Of a stretch of 64,000 bases of DNA, positions 20,075 through 31,294 are shown piece by piece; within the stretch, counting starts at the first letter, position 1; every line of letters starts with the position of its first letter. Location: the NCBI GenBank assembly GCA_030704615.1, contig CM060733.1, forward strand, positions 69,440,001 to 69,504,000, read 5' to 3'. Made by a program: the position numbers and the translations under genes. The DNA comes from Takakia lepidozioides. Lineage: Eukaryota > Streptophyta > Takakiopsida > Takakiales > Takakiaceae. The notes under the pieces were generated by a model. The model was not told the origin of the DNA. It was given only the letters and a program-made list of their open reading frames with translations, and ran no database searches.

Positions 20075-23000
20075 TTGGATGAGGCTTCGTCGCTCGGACA
20101 AATCGACACCGCATTCCTTCCCATCGGTGCATCCCCCTTCTACCAGGGAGCTTGCCCGCACGCCATCCTGGCAGTCTTGTGTGCACAGGCGGAAAACCCG
20201 AGCGCTACAGTGTACTGCCCTCCTCACGAGCATAGAGCTTCATTTCCGTGCAGAGGGGACATCTGCCGTGTGATGGAGAAATATCTGTGCGTTCGATACC
20301 ACCTGAAACCGGGGTCGGTTTTTTTGGAGGAGGAAAGGAAGGACTCAAACGACGTTGTTGTCGAGAGTATTGTTGTGCTCCACGATGATTTCGGCGATGG
20401 CAGGGAATGGCGAGTTCCACCATCGGACATCGTCATATACAGGGCGGTTGGGGACTTCATTTGCCCACCAAATGCACCTTCTATCCTGGCGCCTTCCACG
20501 AAACAATCCGCGAATCAGAGAGTGGGTACCTCAAAGAGAGAAGTCCGCAACGAAGTAAATCCAGAGCCCAACCCATCAATGAAGACGAGCGAGAACCGGG
20601 TTGTTCACAACCTGTCCGACTCCGACGAGGTCATGGAAGTTCCGAGATTGTCCTGGAGATCAGGCAAGTCCTCAATGGACGTCAGTGGACGAGGGAGTCA
20701 TATTCCCAGCACGAGCACCGCAGTTCGATCCATTCTTGAAATTCTGCGAGGGCTTCACATGGATGGACACCGCTCGGAGCTGGCCGGGCTGGACTACAGC
20801 AAGTTCGCAATTAAATCGGTTACATGCCTTCCCGCAGACGTCGACGGTAATATCTTCTTTGAGTTCCCTCCTCGGACGGACTACTCGAGGGCGTCCGGAA
20901 TGTTGACAAATATGGATAGCAAACATGACGGTCATCCTTGGTGCAACACCAAAACCACCAGCATGAAGATGCTCGATGGTGTGCGGGTGCACTACGTTGT
21001 TTGTGCGGGCGCGTTGCGGTGTTTCTCCCCAACTTTCTTCCATTTTAAATCCAGAGGTCACAGGAACGAGACCGATTGGACAGGCACAGCTCATCAACCA
21101 TTTCGAGCTCAAGAGAAGGTTCTGAACTCCACATTTAAGTGTGCGCATTGCAAAGAACCACCACACTGCATGTCTATTTGTAATGCCAAGCAGTTCTATG
21201 TGTTGCACCGTTTCGCTGACCTCACCCGAGCTTGCATACACGTTGGTTCCCATTGTCACAAATTGGTGAGGGGGAACTCGCGGGAGGCTGCCCACGAGAC
21301 AGAGCAGCTCGTTCAGGAGGAGGTTAAGTTGAGACCGGGTGCCAAACCCAAACAGATACAGCTCCAAGCCGCCCATAAGATGGCATTGGCCAGAATTATG
21401 TCGGAAGACGGCTCCGATAGAGTTCCTCTCGATGAGAAGGAAATGGAGGCATTGCTGGAGTCGGTGTCCCACGTCTGTTCACCGAATGTCCGAAACTACA
21501 TTGTCTCATGCAAACAGAAAATTGGGCGTGGCTCGGATATGCACTCCATTCTGGAGGTGAAGCGACGATGTGGATATGACTACATTCATGGAAGTAGGTT
21601 TCCAGGACAAGGGACTGAGGCAGATCGTTGTTTCGTATTCAAATGTCCACGTGTGGACCTGGCAGCGGCGTCGAACTGGTCGACAGGATGATGAGTGGGG
21701 ACTTGTCAAACAGTTGGGTCATGTTCGACCATATCAAGCGAATTACAAATCACCAGTGGGTGACAATGGGTGCACATGTCTACGACACCCACTGCAGGAT
21801 GCTAATGACAATTGCTATTTGTGAGATGAAAGGAGAGGACACACAATCGGAGATGCTTCTTTGGCAGGGAATAAACAAACAGATGGCCAAGGCAGGATTG
21901 CCCCCTCCCAATTTCCGTGGTTTCATGGCGGACAACGCACAAGCAAATGGGCTGCCATCCGAAGGGTGTACGGGCAAGACCCCAATGTTCCCATGGAAGA
22001 CAAGGAGAGATCTTGTGGGTTCCATTTTCTGCAGAGCCTTTCGCAGTACACAACCAGGCTTGTGGCGCCAGATTTCAGAGAGGAGCACCGTTCCATGTGT
22101 CTTGCGTGGAAGCGCGCTCCCACCTTGGATGATGCAAAGACACAATTTGCATGTATACGGGCTTGGTGGACATCGTCAGGTGCTGTAAGGAAATCAGACG
22201 AGGGAGCAATGGTCAGTTGGCTAGCATGGTGGCATTATCGTTTCCTCCAGTTCGGCGACTATATGCGGGAGGTGAGTTGCACGAATTCGCGTCCCGTTGA
22301 ATATTATTCTTGGCATTATTTGTAACTTGCTTGTAACCTCAACATGTGATTGTGCAGGAAATGTGTCTCGACTTCGACACCGACATGCCAACGACAAACA
22401 TGGCCGAATCAGTGCATTCTTCCTGGCGTGCCTCCTCTGCGGCGCATCTGGTGGACATCCTCACTGCCACAACGGAGGACATTGTCAGGTCAATTATGCA
22501 GCAATGCAGGTACAACGAGTTCTTGAAAGGGAAATAGTGGGGCTTGGGGCCGGACAGGCAGGAAATGCTGATGCGGACTGCCTCCAGATCGAAGAATCCT
22601 TGGAAGTGGGCGGTGGCCTTGTGAGAGGGCCTTCGGGACACGCCATTGCTTTGAAGAGGCCAACATTTGGAAGGAGATGTTCATACCCGTCCAGTGAGAC
22701 GAAGACTTGACGAGGCACCTGGCGGGGAAGAGGATTCATGGCGAGCTGACAAGAATATTCGCACGCTCCCTCGTGGTCCCGTGATGTTGCCTGAGGAGGT
22801 CTCGTCGAGCACCGCAAGTCCTGCACGTTCAAGATCGCCATCTCCTTTGAGCACAGGGCACGTGCCCGAGGAACATAACGAGCCATCTATAGTAACGTAG
22901 TACAACATACCCATTGTCGAGACAAGAGTGTCGGAGTCACAGTGGAGAATTGCAAGGACATTGCCGGCATTTCGAGGGAAGTGCTGCGCCATTCGTGTGG

Positions 23001-23774
23001 ATATGAGAGCACGCTGTGGTGAGATGATTCGGAGGAACCCACACGGTGCTGTACCTGCACCTTGTTTCAGCGGCAGATTTTTGACTCCCACATTTGCTCA
23101 CGCCACAACGCAGACGTTTTGGTTCTGTAGGCACGACATAATGACCTGTGTATTTGGCAAGCCCAAGTACGGGATTCAGGGAATGCCGGAGCCTCCGGGC
23201 GTCTGGCCTGTTGCACCGGGTTGCAGTCTCTCTCAGAATGAGGCGGATGCTCTATCTACAACAAGATTTTGAATGGTGCAACGCACAGATGTCTCGGCCC
23301 ACGCATTTCCAGTTCCTCAGACCCAGCCATTACAGACTGCTCGGTCCAGTAGAGACGGATTGGACAATTCTGCACATCCCACAATGCGATTCGGAAGAGT
23401 GAAGAGACGACACCCTCCCAACAAGTAAGGAGAGACTCGGATTGCCAATGCTCTTGGGATGGCTTGCACTATTCAGAGCTCCATGGACGTACCTCCACCC
23501 GGCCTTCGGCGTGTTTATCGGATGGCAACGGCCGGCTCGGCTGTACGCGACGATGTATACACAATTACGATTGGAGTGGAGCCGACTTGCAATTGTACGG
23601 ACTTCTCGTTGATGGAAGCAAAGAAGGGTTCAAAATTATCCGTGCAAGCATCTGTATTACATTTACCTGGAGAGGTTGAGGATGAACGTGACTATTGATG
23701 ACTTTATTCATGCACCGGCGTTGAGCGTGAACGAGCTGCACAAACTCCTCCTTAGGGATTCCAGAAATCATTGA
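20075..23774 (+). pseudogene. MULE-like transposase I with C-terminal SWIM zinc finger
   Basis: The first frame runs from 20075 to about 21640 and includes FPCRGDICRVMEKYL, FKCAHCKEPPHCMSIC and RRCGYDYIHGSRF. The core follows in two other frames: WVTMGAHVYDTHCRML, GFMADNAQAN and then WAAIRRVYGQDPN, CGFHFLQSLSQYT, WLAWWHYRFLQFGDYMRE. After a likely intron (about 22271-22358) comes DMPTTNMAESVHSSW. A SWIM-type CxC...CxH finger (CNCTDF ... PCKHLYYIYLERL) lies at about 23585-23660 and the frame ends at 23774. Single-base frame changes lie near 21645 and 21953, with more between 22.7 and 23.6 kb. The DxxxAxW and SWIM layout fits the Mutator-like superfamily; the subfamily is not known to me. It would have cut and rejoined element ends but is now dead. 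Confidence 0.65.
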
Positions 23775-23929
23775 TGGGCAAAGGGAATCCTCCATATGGA
23801 GATTTTCAATTGCATTTTCATGTATCAGATTTTTTTTTGCAGTGTAATGAAATGCACCCCAAAACTCTTGGAATGAGGCAATATTCCATTCAAACTGAGA
23901 TCCAACAGAAGCAGTTGTGGGGCCATTTC

Positions 23930-24260
23930 TGGAAAAATGGCGTCGAATTTCTCTATTTGGGCCGAAAAACTGGCTAAGTCCCAACATGCACTGGTACCCC
24001 TGTGTCTGGAAAAATGGCGCCGAATTTCCAGTTACATGGCCCAGAACTGCCCAACATCTGTGCAATCCCTGGCACCATGTACCGAAATTCGGCGCGACAT
24101 TTCCAAATTTTGGGCTTACACACCTGTCCTGAGGGGACCTATAGCCGCGGAATTCGGCACCATTTTTCGCCAGAGATACCTATTACCGCGAAATACGTCG
24201 CGGTTCTTTCCGGTTACGGACCCTATTACCGCGAAATTCGGTGCCATTTTTGCACATGTC
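23930..24260. repeat. Degenerate GGCGCC palindromes downstream of transposase I
   Basis: Five diverged copies occur near 23933, 24010, 24083, 24148 and 24226, for example GAAAAATGGCGCCGAATTTCC-like and GAAATTCGGTGCCATTTTT. With the arrays at 18.4-20.0 kb they bracket the transposase gene. Confidence 0.7.
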
Positions 24261-25329
24261 GCTGGGAATTGGCATGAGCGGAAGACGAAATATCAGAGCA
24301 CAACTCTCAAAACTACAATTTTTCCCTTCAAGGTGCCAAATAATATATTTGATTTTTCTGACACATTGCATTAAATTAATGTTTTATAATGTTTTCTACA
24401 CTGTGTAATTGGAGAGACTGTAATCAGGCTGTAATCAACATAGACTTGAGACTTGTAATTTTATGTCCACCAGGGGCTAGAAGCATGGAAGTTGTAGCTG
24501 AAAAGCTGTTGTCCGCTGTGGCTTGAGAATCGCGTTGGGGGGTGCGCCGTTAGAGTGTTGCCTGGATACCCTGTCTGAGTAGTCATAACCATCCAAAGGG
24601 GGGGGGAGTCGATGAGGACTCAGCTGTGGCATGGTGGGTTGTTGCCTGAGAGAGAGAGGGCGGGTGGAAGAGCCTTCCCGGAAAAACTGGGGGGTGTCCA
24701 TCGGCCATAATGAGGAGCAATATGAGAGTTGCATCTCGGAGGAAAACATATGGAGTATGCTGATTCGCGCTGTTGTAGTAGTGCGCATTGCGCAGGCGTA
24801 GCTTGTCGGGGTCCAGAAGCGTCTGGCCTGCTGAGAGGGAGGTCGTAACAAGCTCGTGTTCAACACGTACCCGAGTCGAAGCACTAGTAAAAGGAATGAA
24901 GAAGTACTAGAAAAAGACGTAGAGAGGAAAGAGAAGCTTAGAAGAGATGCTAGGAGCAGGGCGTGTAGAGATAACAGCTCGGGGCAGGACCCCAGCGCTG
25001 CGCAACAGCGGGGGTAGAGATAAGCTTGGCCATGGCGGCGAGCGGAGCTAAACTTAGATAGGGCTTAAAAAGGCGGAGCCTCTAAAGTAAGGGGGTAAGA
25101 GGTACGAGAGGGGTAAAGGATGTAGCAGAGCCCTAGAAAATAACCATGACTACGGAATTTGGCTACAAGAGTGGTGAGTGGGCGGAGCTCCGCCCCCATG
25201 CAATCGTAAGGAAAAGATGCGTTTCTGAATTGTGATTGTCCTCCAGGCCATATGCACAATGGTACTTGCACATGTCGTGGATTACGAAGTTTGTATGAAA
25301 CAGATGCAATGACTAGAAAATGAAAGCAA
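24261..25329. other. No gene seen
   Basis: I find no frame with family support and no array. It ends where a minus-strand transposase fragment begins. Confidence 0.4.
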
Positions 25330-25783
25330 GCCGGGAAAGGAACGCACAAGTGAACAACTCGATAACTGTTTGCTCGTGGCGATATCAAAGCACTTGTAGC
25401 AGCCTTGCGGGTATGAATGATTGAGAATGTCGTTGCCAACACCAGGCATTGATTGCTCTCCAGAAACAAAATCTTCAGCTCTATCCCAAGGAATAACAAT
25501 AGTTTCCACATGTCTTCTATCCATGTCGGCCGCTCACTATCGTTGTAGTCCAGCCCAACTGCAGGCGGTTGAAAGGACCTGCGAGCGGCCGTTGCACTCT
25601 GGCATGCAGGTCGGACAGCAGATGGAGCGTGTGCAGCTCCGACATAGTATGAGGGACCAGCGAACAGTAAGAGTGACGATTGAAATCCATTGGCAGGCCC
25701 TGCATTGCTACATCCACTCTAGGACCTCCACGTGCCACCTTGCACACATCCAAGCCGTCCATTGAGTGAAAGACGGCACACAT
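25330..25783 (-). pseudogene. N-terminal fragment of MULE transposase type II
   Basis: Minus strand: MSELHTLHLLSDLHARVQRP, FNRLQLGWTTTIVSGRHG, then in a shifted frame ETIVIPWDRAEDFVSGEQ. This matches the start of the transposase at 56.3 kb (SSELHTLFLLSQLRGTLQIP, FNHRLFIWTPTISSGRGH, VAVIPWSRIDDFVRGEE). The frame changes near 25525. Nothing after this first exon is found, so it is a fragment. A G-rich array follows on its 5' side. Confidence 0.6.
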
Positions 25784-25799
25784 TTGCGGGACAGTTTGC

Positions 25800-26780
25800 C
25801 CACCGTCGATCTAGTTTTGTGGCAGGGGAGCGCAAACAAACAGGGGGGGCGCAGCGGGAGACAGGGGAGCACATACAAGGGGGGCAGAAATCGGGAGCAA
25901 AACGGAGGAGCATTTGTGCAGAGGAGCGAAGAGGTGGCGGGGGGCGAGGGGAGCGAAAATGGGGACTAGAGATACATGAGAGCGGAAGAAGGGGAGGGGA
26001 ACAGGGGAGCACATCCACAGGGGGAGGGAAGAAGGGGAGCCAATGGCGCCGCTGGGGGATGGGGGAGCGGAACAGGGGAGCACATCCACAGGGGAGCGGA
26101 AGAAAGGGAGCCAATGGCGCCGTTGGGGGATGGGGGAGCGGAACAGGGGAGCAATCATATGGGGGAGCAAAGGAGGGGAACGGAGAGTGGCTGGGGGAGC
26201 GAAGCGGGGGAGCGAAGTAGGGAAGTAGAGCACATGGGAGTGAAGAGGCAAAATAGGGAAGCAGGAAGAGGGGGGATGGGGGAGCGAAACAAGGGAGCAA
26301 TCGTGGGGGGGGGGGAGGGGCGACACAATGGAGCAGAGCCACATGGAGTGAAAGAGCACCGCATGGGGTGGGGGGAGCGGAAAGAAAGAGCAATCGTACA
26401 GGGGATGGTTGGGGGAAGACCGGGGGGATGGGGGGGGGGGTGGGGGGGGGGGGGGGGGGTGGGGGGGAGGGGGTTGGGGGGGGGGGGGGGGGGGGTGGGG
26501 GGGGGGGTGGGTTTTTCGGGAAAAGGGGGAGCAAGCCGCAGGGGGGGAAGGAAAGAGGGGGGCGTACAGCGCCGCATGGGGCGGGGAGAGCGAAGCAGGG
26601 GAAGCAGAGCAACAGGGGAGTGAAGGAGTGAAACAGGGGGAGAGAAAGAGGGGGGGGGTGGGTGGGGGGGGAGTGAAACATGGGGAGCAATCGTGGGGGG
26701 GGGGGGGGTTGTGGGAGCGACACAGTGGAGTAGAGCCACAGGGGAGAATAGAGCGCCGCATGGGGGTGGGGAGCAGAACA
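25800..26780. repeat. Degenerate GGGGAGC purine-rich array
   Basis: About 1 kb of plus-strand GGGGAGC(G/A)(A/G)A(A/G) repeats, including a near-perfect 80-base duplication (AGCACATCCACAGGGGGAG type units near 26000-26160) and poly-G tracts of up to about 18 at 26420-26510. On the strand of the adjacent transposase fragment it reads GCTCCCC and lies upstream of the start. Long proline-rich frames here are by-products of composition. Confidence 0.9.
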
Positions 26781-27999
26781 GGGGAATCACAAAATAACGA
26801 AAGACAATCCAGCAGGACCCATATTCGATGGAGCACAAACTCGAAACTAGAGAGGAGCATGGGTGAAAGGGCGACAACTTCTCAGCCTCCTAGCATCTGT
26901 GCACACTGCCTCATTATGAAATGAAAAGCACCACGACTCTTCCGAACCTCATTTAGCAGAGATGGAGAGCCTACCTGAACATCCGGAAGACTCGTAGGCC
27001 TTTTGGAACATAAGGGGACATTGCGTACGAACGCCAACAGACCAGGAAGTGGTCGCATATCACACAAATAAGACAATCCAATAGTAGCATAATACCAGAA
27101 ACGCTGACGAGCAGGGGAGCATGAAAAGGGACAAGACACATTCCTCGATAGAGAACCTCGCATCCATGAAAACCTGAGATTGTGCCTGTGGCGGAAAGAA
27201 GGCCCGTGTTGCAAGGCAGCCGCACAAAACAAACATTATTCAAAAGGGCCCGAACCCTAAACCATACACATACTTATAGTTCGATGATCGGTGAAGATAG
27301 AGCCACGTGTATTTGCGTTGTACCATCGCAAGAGGGAGCAGAGATACATGGGAGCATAGAGAGGCACGGGGGATAACGGAACAGGGCAACTGGAGATACA
27401 AGGGAGCGGGTGGGCGGGGGGCGGGCAGGAGGCGCACCCGCCCGGGGGCCGCGTGCGGGCCCAGGGGGGGTGGGGATTGACCGGCAGACGGCTGGCAGGT
27501 CGCTCGGAGCCGCACGGCTCCGGGGAGCGGGGCCCATGCTCTCGCACGCGCGCATTCAACTCCCATCCTATGTCTGTGTTAACGTAGTCTAAATGTCATT
27601 TTTTTCTACTACTGACCGTTAACATCTATCCAAGGCAGACTCAGGTGGGTGAACGTCCACAATATTTCATCCAAAGCCACTAGCGAGGTGGATCTGCTCG
27701 ACGAAAAAAGCGGAAGACGAACCGAAGAGTCCACAGCACCGCCACCATACCCTAACAGATTCCCTGGGTACTTACGAGGTAAGAAGACTTTTCCGTGAAT
27801 TGGACGGCCTGTTTGGCTTGATTGCGACTGGGCTGTTTCAATTACAAGCTGGTTCAATGTGAGCACACATTTCATTTCTTTTAAGTAATAGGTACTGGCG
27901 CGATCTGGGAGCATGGAGAGCTAGTTGAAAATACGCAACGGCCACTCAACAGTTTTGGGTAGTCTCTTGCTTTTCTCTGGCCAGAGCTGGTGCTGATGC
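26781..27999. other. No gene seen; GC-rich block at 27400-27560
   Basis: There is no supported coding region. A block at 27400-27560 is very GC-rich (CGCCCGGGGGCCGCG), unlike its neighbours. Confidence 0.35.
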
Positions 28000-29806
28000 A
28001 TGTGGGGACCAATTTCAATGGGGAAATGTGTGCGATTTGCAGCAGGCGCTCTCTGGTTGAGTATTTGCGCGTTTTCGCTGTTGCAAGCTCTTGCTCGGAT
28101 TGTCCCAGTCGTGGAGGCAACGACCTTGATAGACGCTGTAACGACCGAAGTGAGAGCAGGGAGTGAAGTCCGTCAGAGGACAGAGGATGTGCTAGGATTA
28201 CCGAAGAATGGAGCTGGATTTGGGGAAGGGGTGGCCCGGCCTGCGGGACAGAGAGTTGCTGTTGCGACTGTTGCTTTGCTCACAATGGGTATGGCCGTCG
28301 CGACGGGACTGGGGTCATTACCCTTTTTCTTTGTGGAGCTCCAGCCACAGTGGGCAGGCATGTGCAATGGCGTTGCGTCAGGCGTGATGCTTGCCGCGAG
28401 CTTTGATCTCATACAGGAGGGTCAAAGGTACGGTGGCGGAAGCTGGGTTGTTTTCGGCATCCTTTTTGGCGGATTTTTCATTCTTTGTACTCAAAAAATT
28501 CTGGAAAGACAGGGAGAAGTCAGCATGTTAGATATAAAGGGCGCAGATGCACGCAAGATGATGTTGGTGGTTGCCATTATGACGCTGCACTCATTTGGGG
28601 AGGGGTCAGGAGTAGGGGTATCGTATGCAGGCCCGAAGGGTCTCTCTCAGGGTTTGATGGTAACCATAGCTATAGCTGTGCATAAATCCAGGGGTTTGGC
28701 AGTGAGCATGGTGCTTTCCTCACGAGGTGTATCAGCTAAGCACGCTATGTTATGGAGCATCTTTACATCGCTGCCACAGCCACTGATAGCGGTTCCTGCA
28801 TTCTTGTGCGATGAGGCTGTCCATAAGTTTTTGCCATTTTGTATGGGGTTTGCTGCCGCCTGCATGATCTGGATGGTTCTGGCAGAGGTGATGCCTGATA
28901 GTTTCCGAGATGCAAGCCACTCTCAGGTTGCTTCAGCTGCAACTATGGCAGTGGCTTTCATGGAAACTCTCAGTGCCTTGCTGGAGAACACAGATCAGGC
29001 CGCAGGGTGGGAGAAGACTAGTGCATTGTTTGTATCCCTTCTGTTTGGATTGGGACCTTTTTAGGGGGGACTTGTCATCGTGTTGCTTGTAAGTGCTGTC
29101 AAAGGCCGCAACATTCCTCACTGGGATGGGGGCTGGCATTGCATTAGTCTTGGCTTTGTGGAGGCCCCTGCAATTGTGGCTTGGAAGCAAGATGAGCTTG
29201 CTCTTGATCTCCAGTCTTCTTTGTGGTTGGGTGCTGATAAACTTTTCCCTAAGAAAGATGACAGATATGAAACTCAAGTATGAACTGATGTAAATATGGT
29301 CCTAGAGATCTTCTAAGTCATGTGGCAAGAGGGGACATGGCATGGCCTCAGTGATGGTTGCATTCCATGCGTTTGCTGAAGGATTAGCCCTGGGTGTTGC
29401 AGCACCAAAAGCTTATGGTTTAGGTGTTAATCTGCTGCTGCCAGTTTCACTTCACGGGCTACCAAGGGGAGTGGCAGTGGGGAGCACAATCTATGGTGGA
29501 AAAGGCAGTGGAAGAAGGGCTCTGTGGCAGCGTCTTACTGGACTTGCTGGACCTGTTGCTGCAATGTCAGCGATTCTTGCCGGGATTGGATGCCAAGGGC
29601 TTGACTATTGGATGGTCGTGGCCTGTGGAAGCCTCTACCCTGCCTTTGGATGTAACCTTCTTCGGAGAGCTCTTGGAGTAGATACAAAGGGTGCCGTACT
29701 TGGAGTTCTCTCCGGCATGGGGTTCACAACAGCTTGCCTCACCAGTAGGCGGTTGGTCTGCCTTCACACACCTTACTGTATTTCTGCCCCTGAGGCTGTA
29801 ACATAA
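28000..29806 (+). pseudogene. ZIP-family metal transporter, intronless damaged copy (At3g08650-like)
   Basis: The frame from 28000 encodes a signal-like hydrophobic start, then TGLGSLPFFFVELQPQWAG, VMLAASFDLIQEGQ, GEVSMLDIKGADARK and MTLHSFGEGSGVGVSYAG, in the order of the plant ZIP protein At3g08650. The metal-binding HNIPEGLA motif is reduced to HKSRGLA at about 28680 by small deletions. An in-frame TAG at 29062-29064 replaces the leucine in GLGPLLGG. Frame changes follow near 29100 and 29300. The tail FHAFAEGLALGVAAPKAYG ... LHTPYC.SAPEAV ends at 29806. The whole length is continuous with no introns, although related plant genes have them, which suggests a retrocopy. No poly-A tract or target duplication was located. 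Confidence 0.8.
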
Positions 29807-29829
29807 TGAGGCCTAATTTGGGGTTTCTG

Positions 29830-31290
29830 TGAACCCATCATGGTTCTTTGCAGCCATATCTTATTGAATCTATTATGGGTGTAAGGGGGCCACCCTTTGA
29901 AAGGTCAGGTCAGGTGTCGCTGTCTGGGCTGTCTTCTGATCGCAGCACGAGGTTGCGTGTGACCTTGAATTTTGTAATTTGTCGCCTGCCTATGGGCTGT
30001 TCATTGCGCTGAGATTCAACTTTGCTTGTCATGAAGGGAGGGTTCTGTCCAGTGGAGGCCATACTATCTTCCTCTTATAGTTGTGAGAACTTGGTCCGAG
30101 AGGTGCATGTGGAAATTCTGCAGGATTCTGCTATCCTGCATAGCAACTAGGGGTATGCACTAAGAACCCCAGGAATTGCGCATCATACTTGGAGCTTACA
30201 TCTAGGAGAGCGGGTCTACCCAAAAAAAGTTCACTTTTCCATATAAATTAGTTCTCAAATTTTATATAATAGGTGTGTGGTAATTGATCGTGCAAATAAG
30301 AACGAGAAATTTGGACATCTGAAACAGAAAATTTATTTATTTATTTGACAAACATCATCTACATGAACTAAACCATGCAACAGTCCAATTTCTGTGAGCA
30401 AAGTACGAAATACCATAGAGATCGGGCCAAGTGTCCTTGACACAATGAGATCTGCATGGTAATTGGGCACTCTACCCTTCCTTGTATTGGGGCAGCTCAC
30501 ATCTTTTGTCTGCACTAATCAGCTGCCGATTCAACAACCATAGCTGATGGACTAAACTAGTCTCGAAAACAGGGTTTGGCGGGTTCTATTCCAATGCTGT
30601 GCAGAAAAAATCCATAATTCTAGAGGTCTTCTTCACTGCTTGATTTGCGCCTCTAGCTATGTAGAGATTTGAGTAGCAGCCATCATAACAAGCATCATCC
30701 GTTGTGCAGCAACGCCTTTAGTTTTCACTGGTAACATGTTTTGTCACATTCTCACACCATCTTCAGAAGACATTCACACGACTAGGGATTGACTGGGGGC
30801 AGTGTAATAATCTGTGCCTCAGCAGCATCAAAGTATTTCGAATTGCAGAATGTCTGCAGCTAAGACAGGGTCATTGTAGACCAATGTTCACACATGTCGT
30901 GTCACCCCTCAAGAACATACACACCTTCAGAATACATACCGGCGTGATAATAGCATCAGAGTGCAGTTATCATAGCAACTTCTACTATCAACTTTCTGGC
31001 CGTAAAATATATAGTTTTGGCAATTTCTAAAGATGGAAGGATTTGGACTGTGATGAAGTTACAGATTGTCAGACGTTTTAGAAATTCCTGAAGTAAAGAA
31101 TGCGGAGGTGATGCAGAGACAGAGGCAAACCTTGACAGGCTTTCTCCACATGCAGGAGAATAAGGCACCAACACAAGCTGCTTGAAATAATGGAGAAAAT
31201 ACTCTGGAAAAGCTTATTCAATTGATTAATGGACCTGGTCAGCCAGAAACCTCCTTTATGTGCAAGTGAAATGCCTTGCCACAAGAAGAG
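29830..31290. other. No gene seen; 3' flank of the monooxygenase gene on the minus strand
   Basis: AT-rich sequence without a supported frame. It must contain the 3' UTR and polyadenylation region of the minus-strand gene ending at 31295. I cannot fix the site. Confidence 0.35.
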
Positions 31291-31294
31291 AAGT

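Noticed and set aside
25719-26860. Long proline-rich and glycine-rich reading frames
   Set aside because: They overlap on both strands and follow the GGGGAGC repeat; stops are absent only because of composition.
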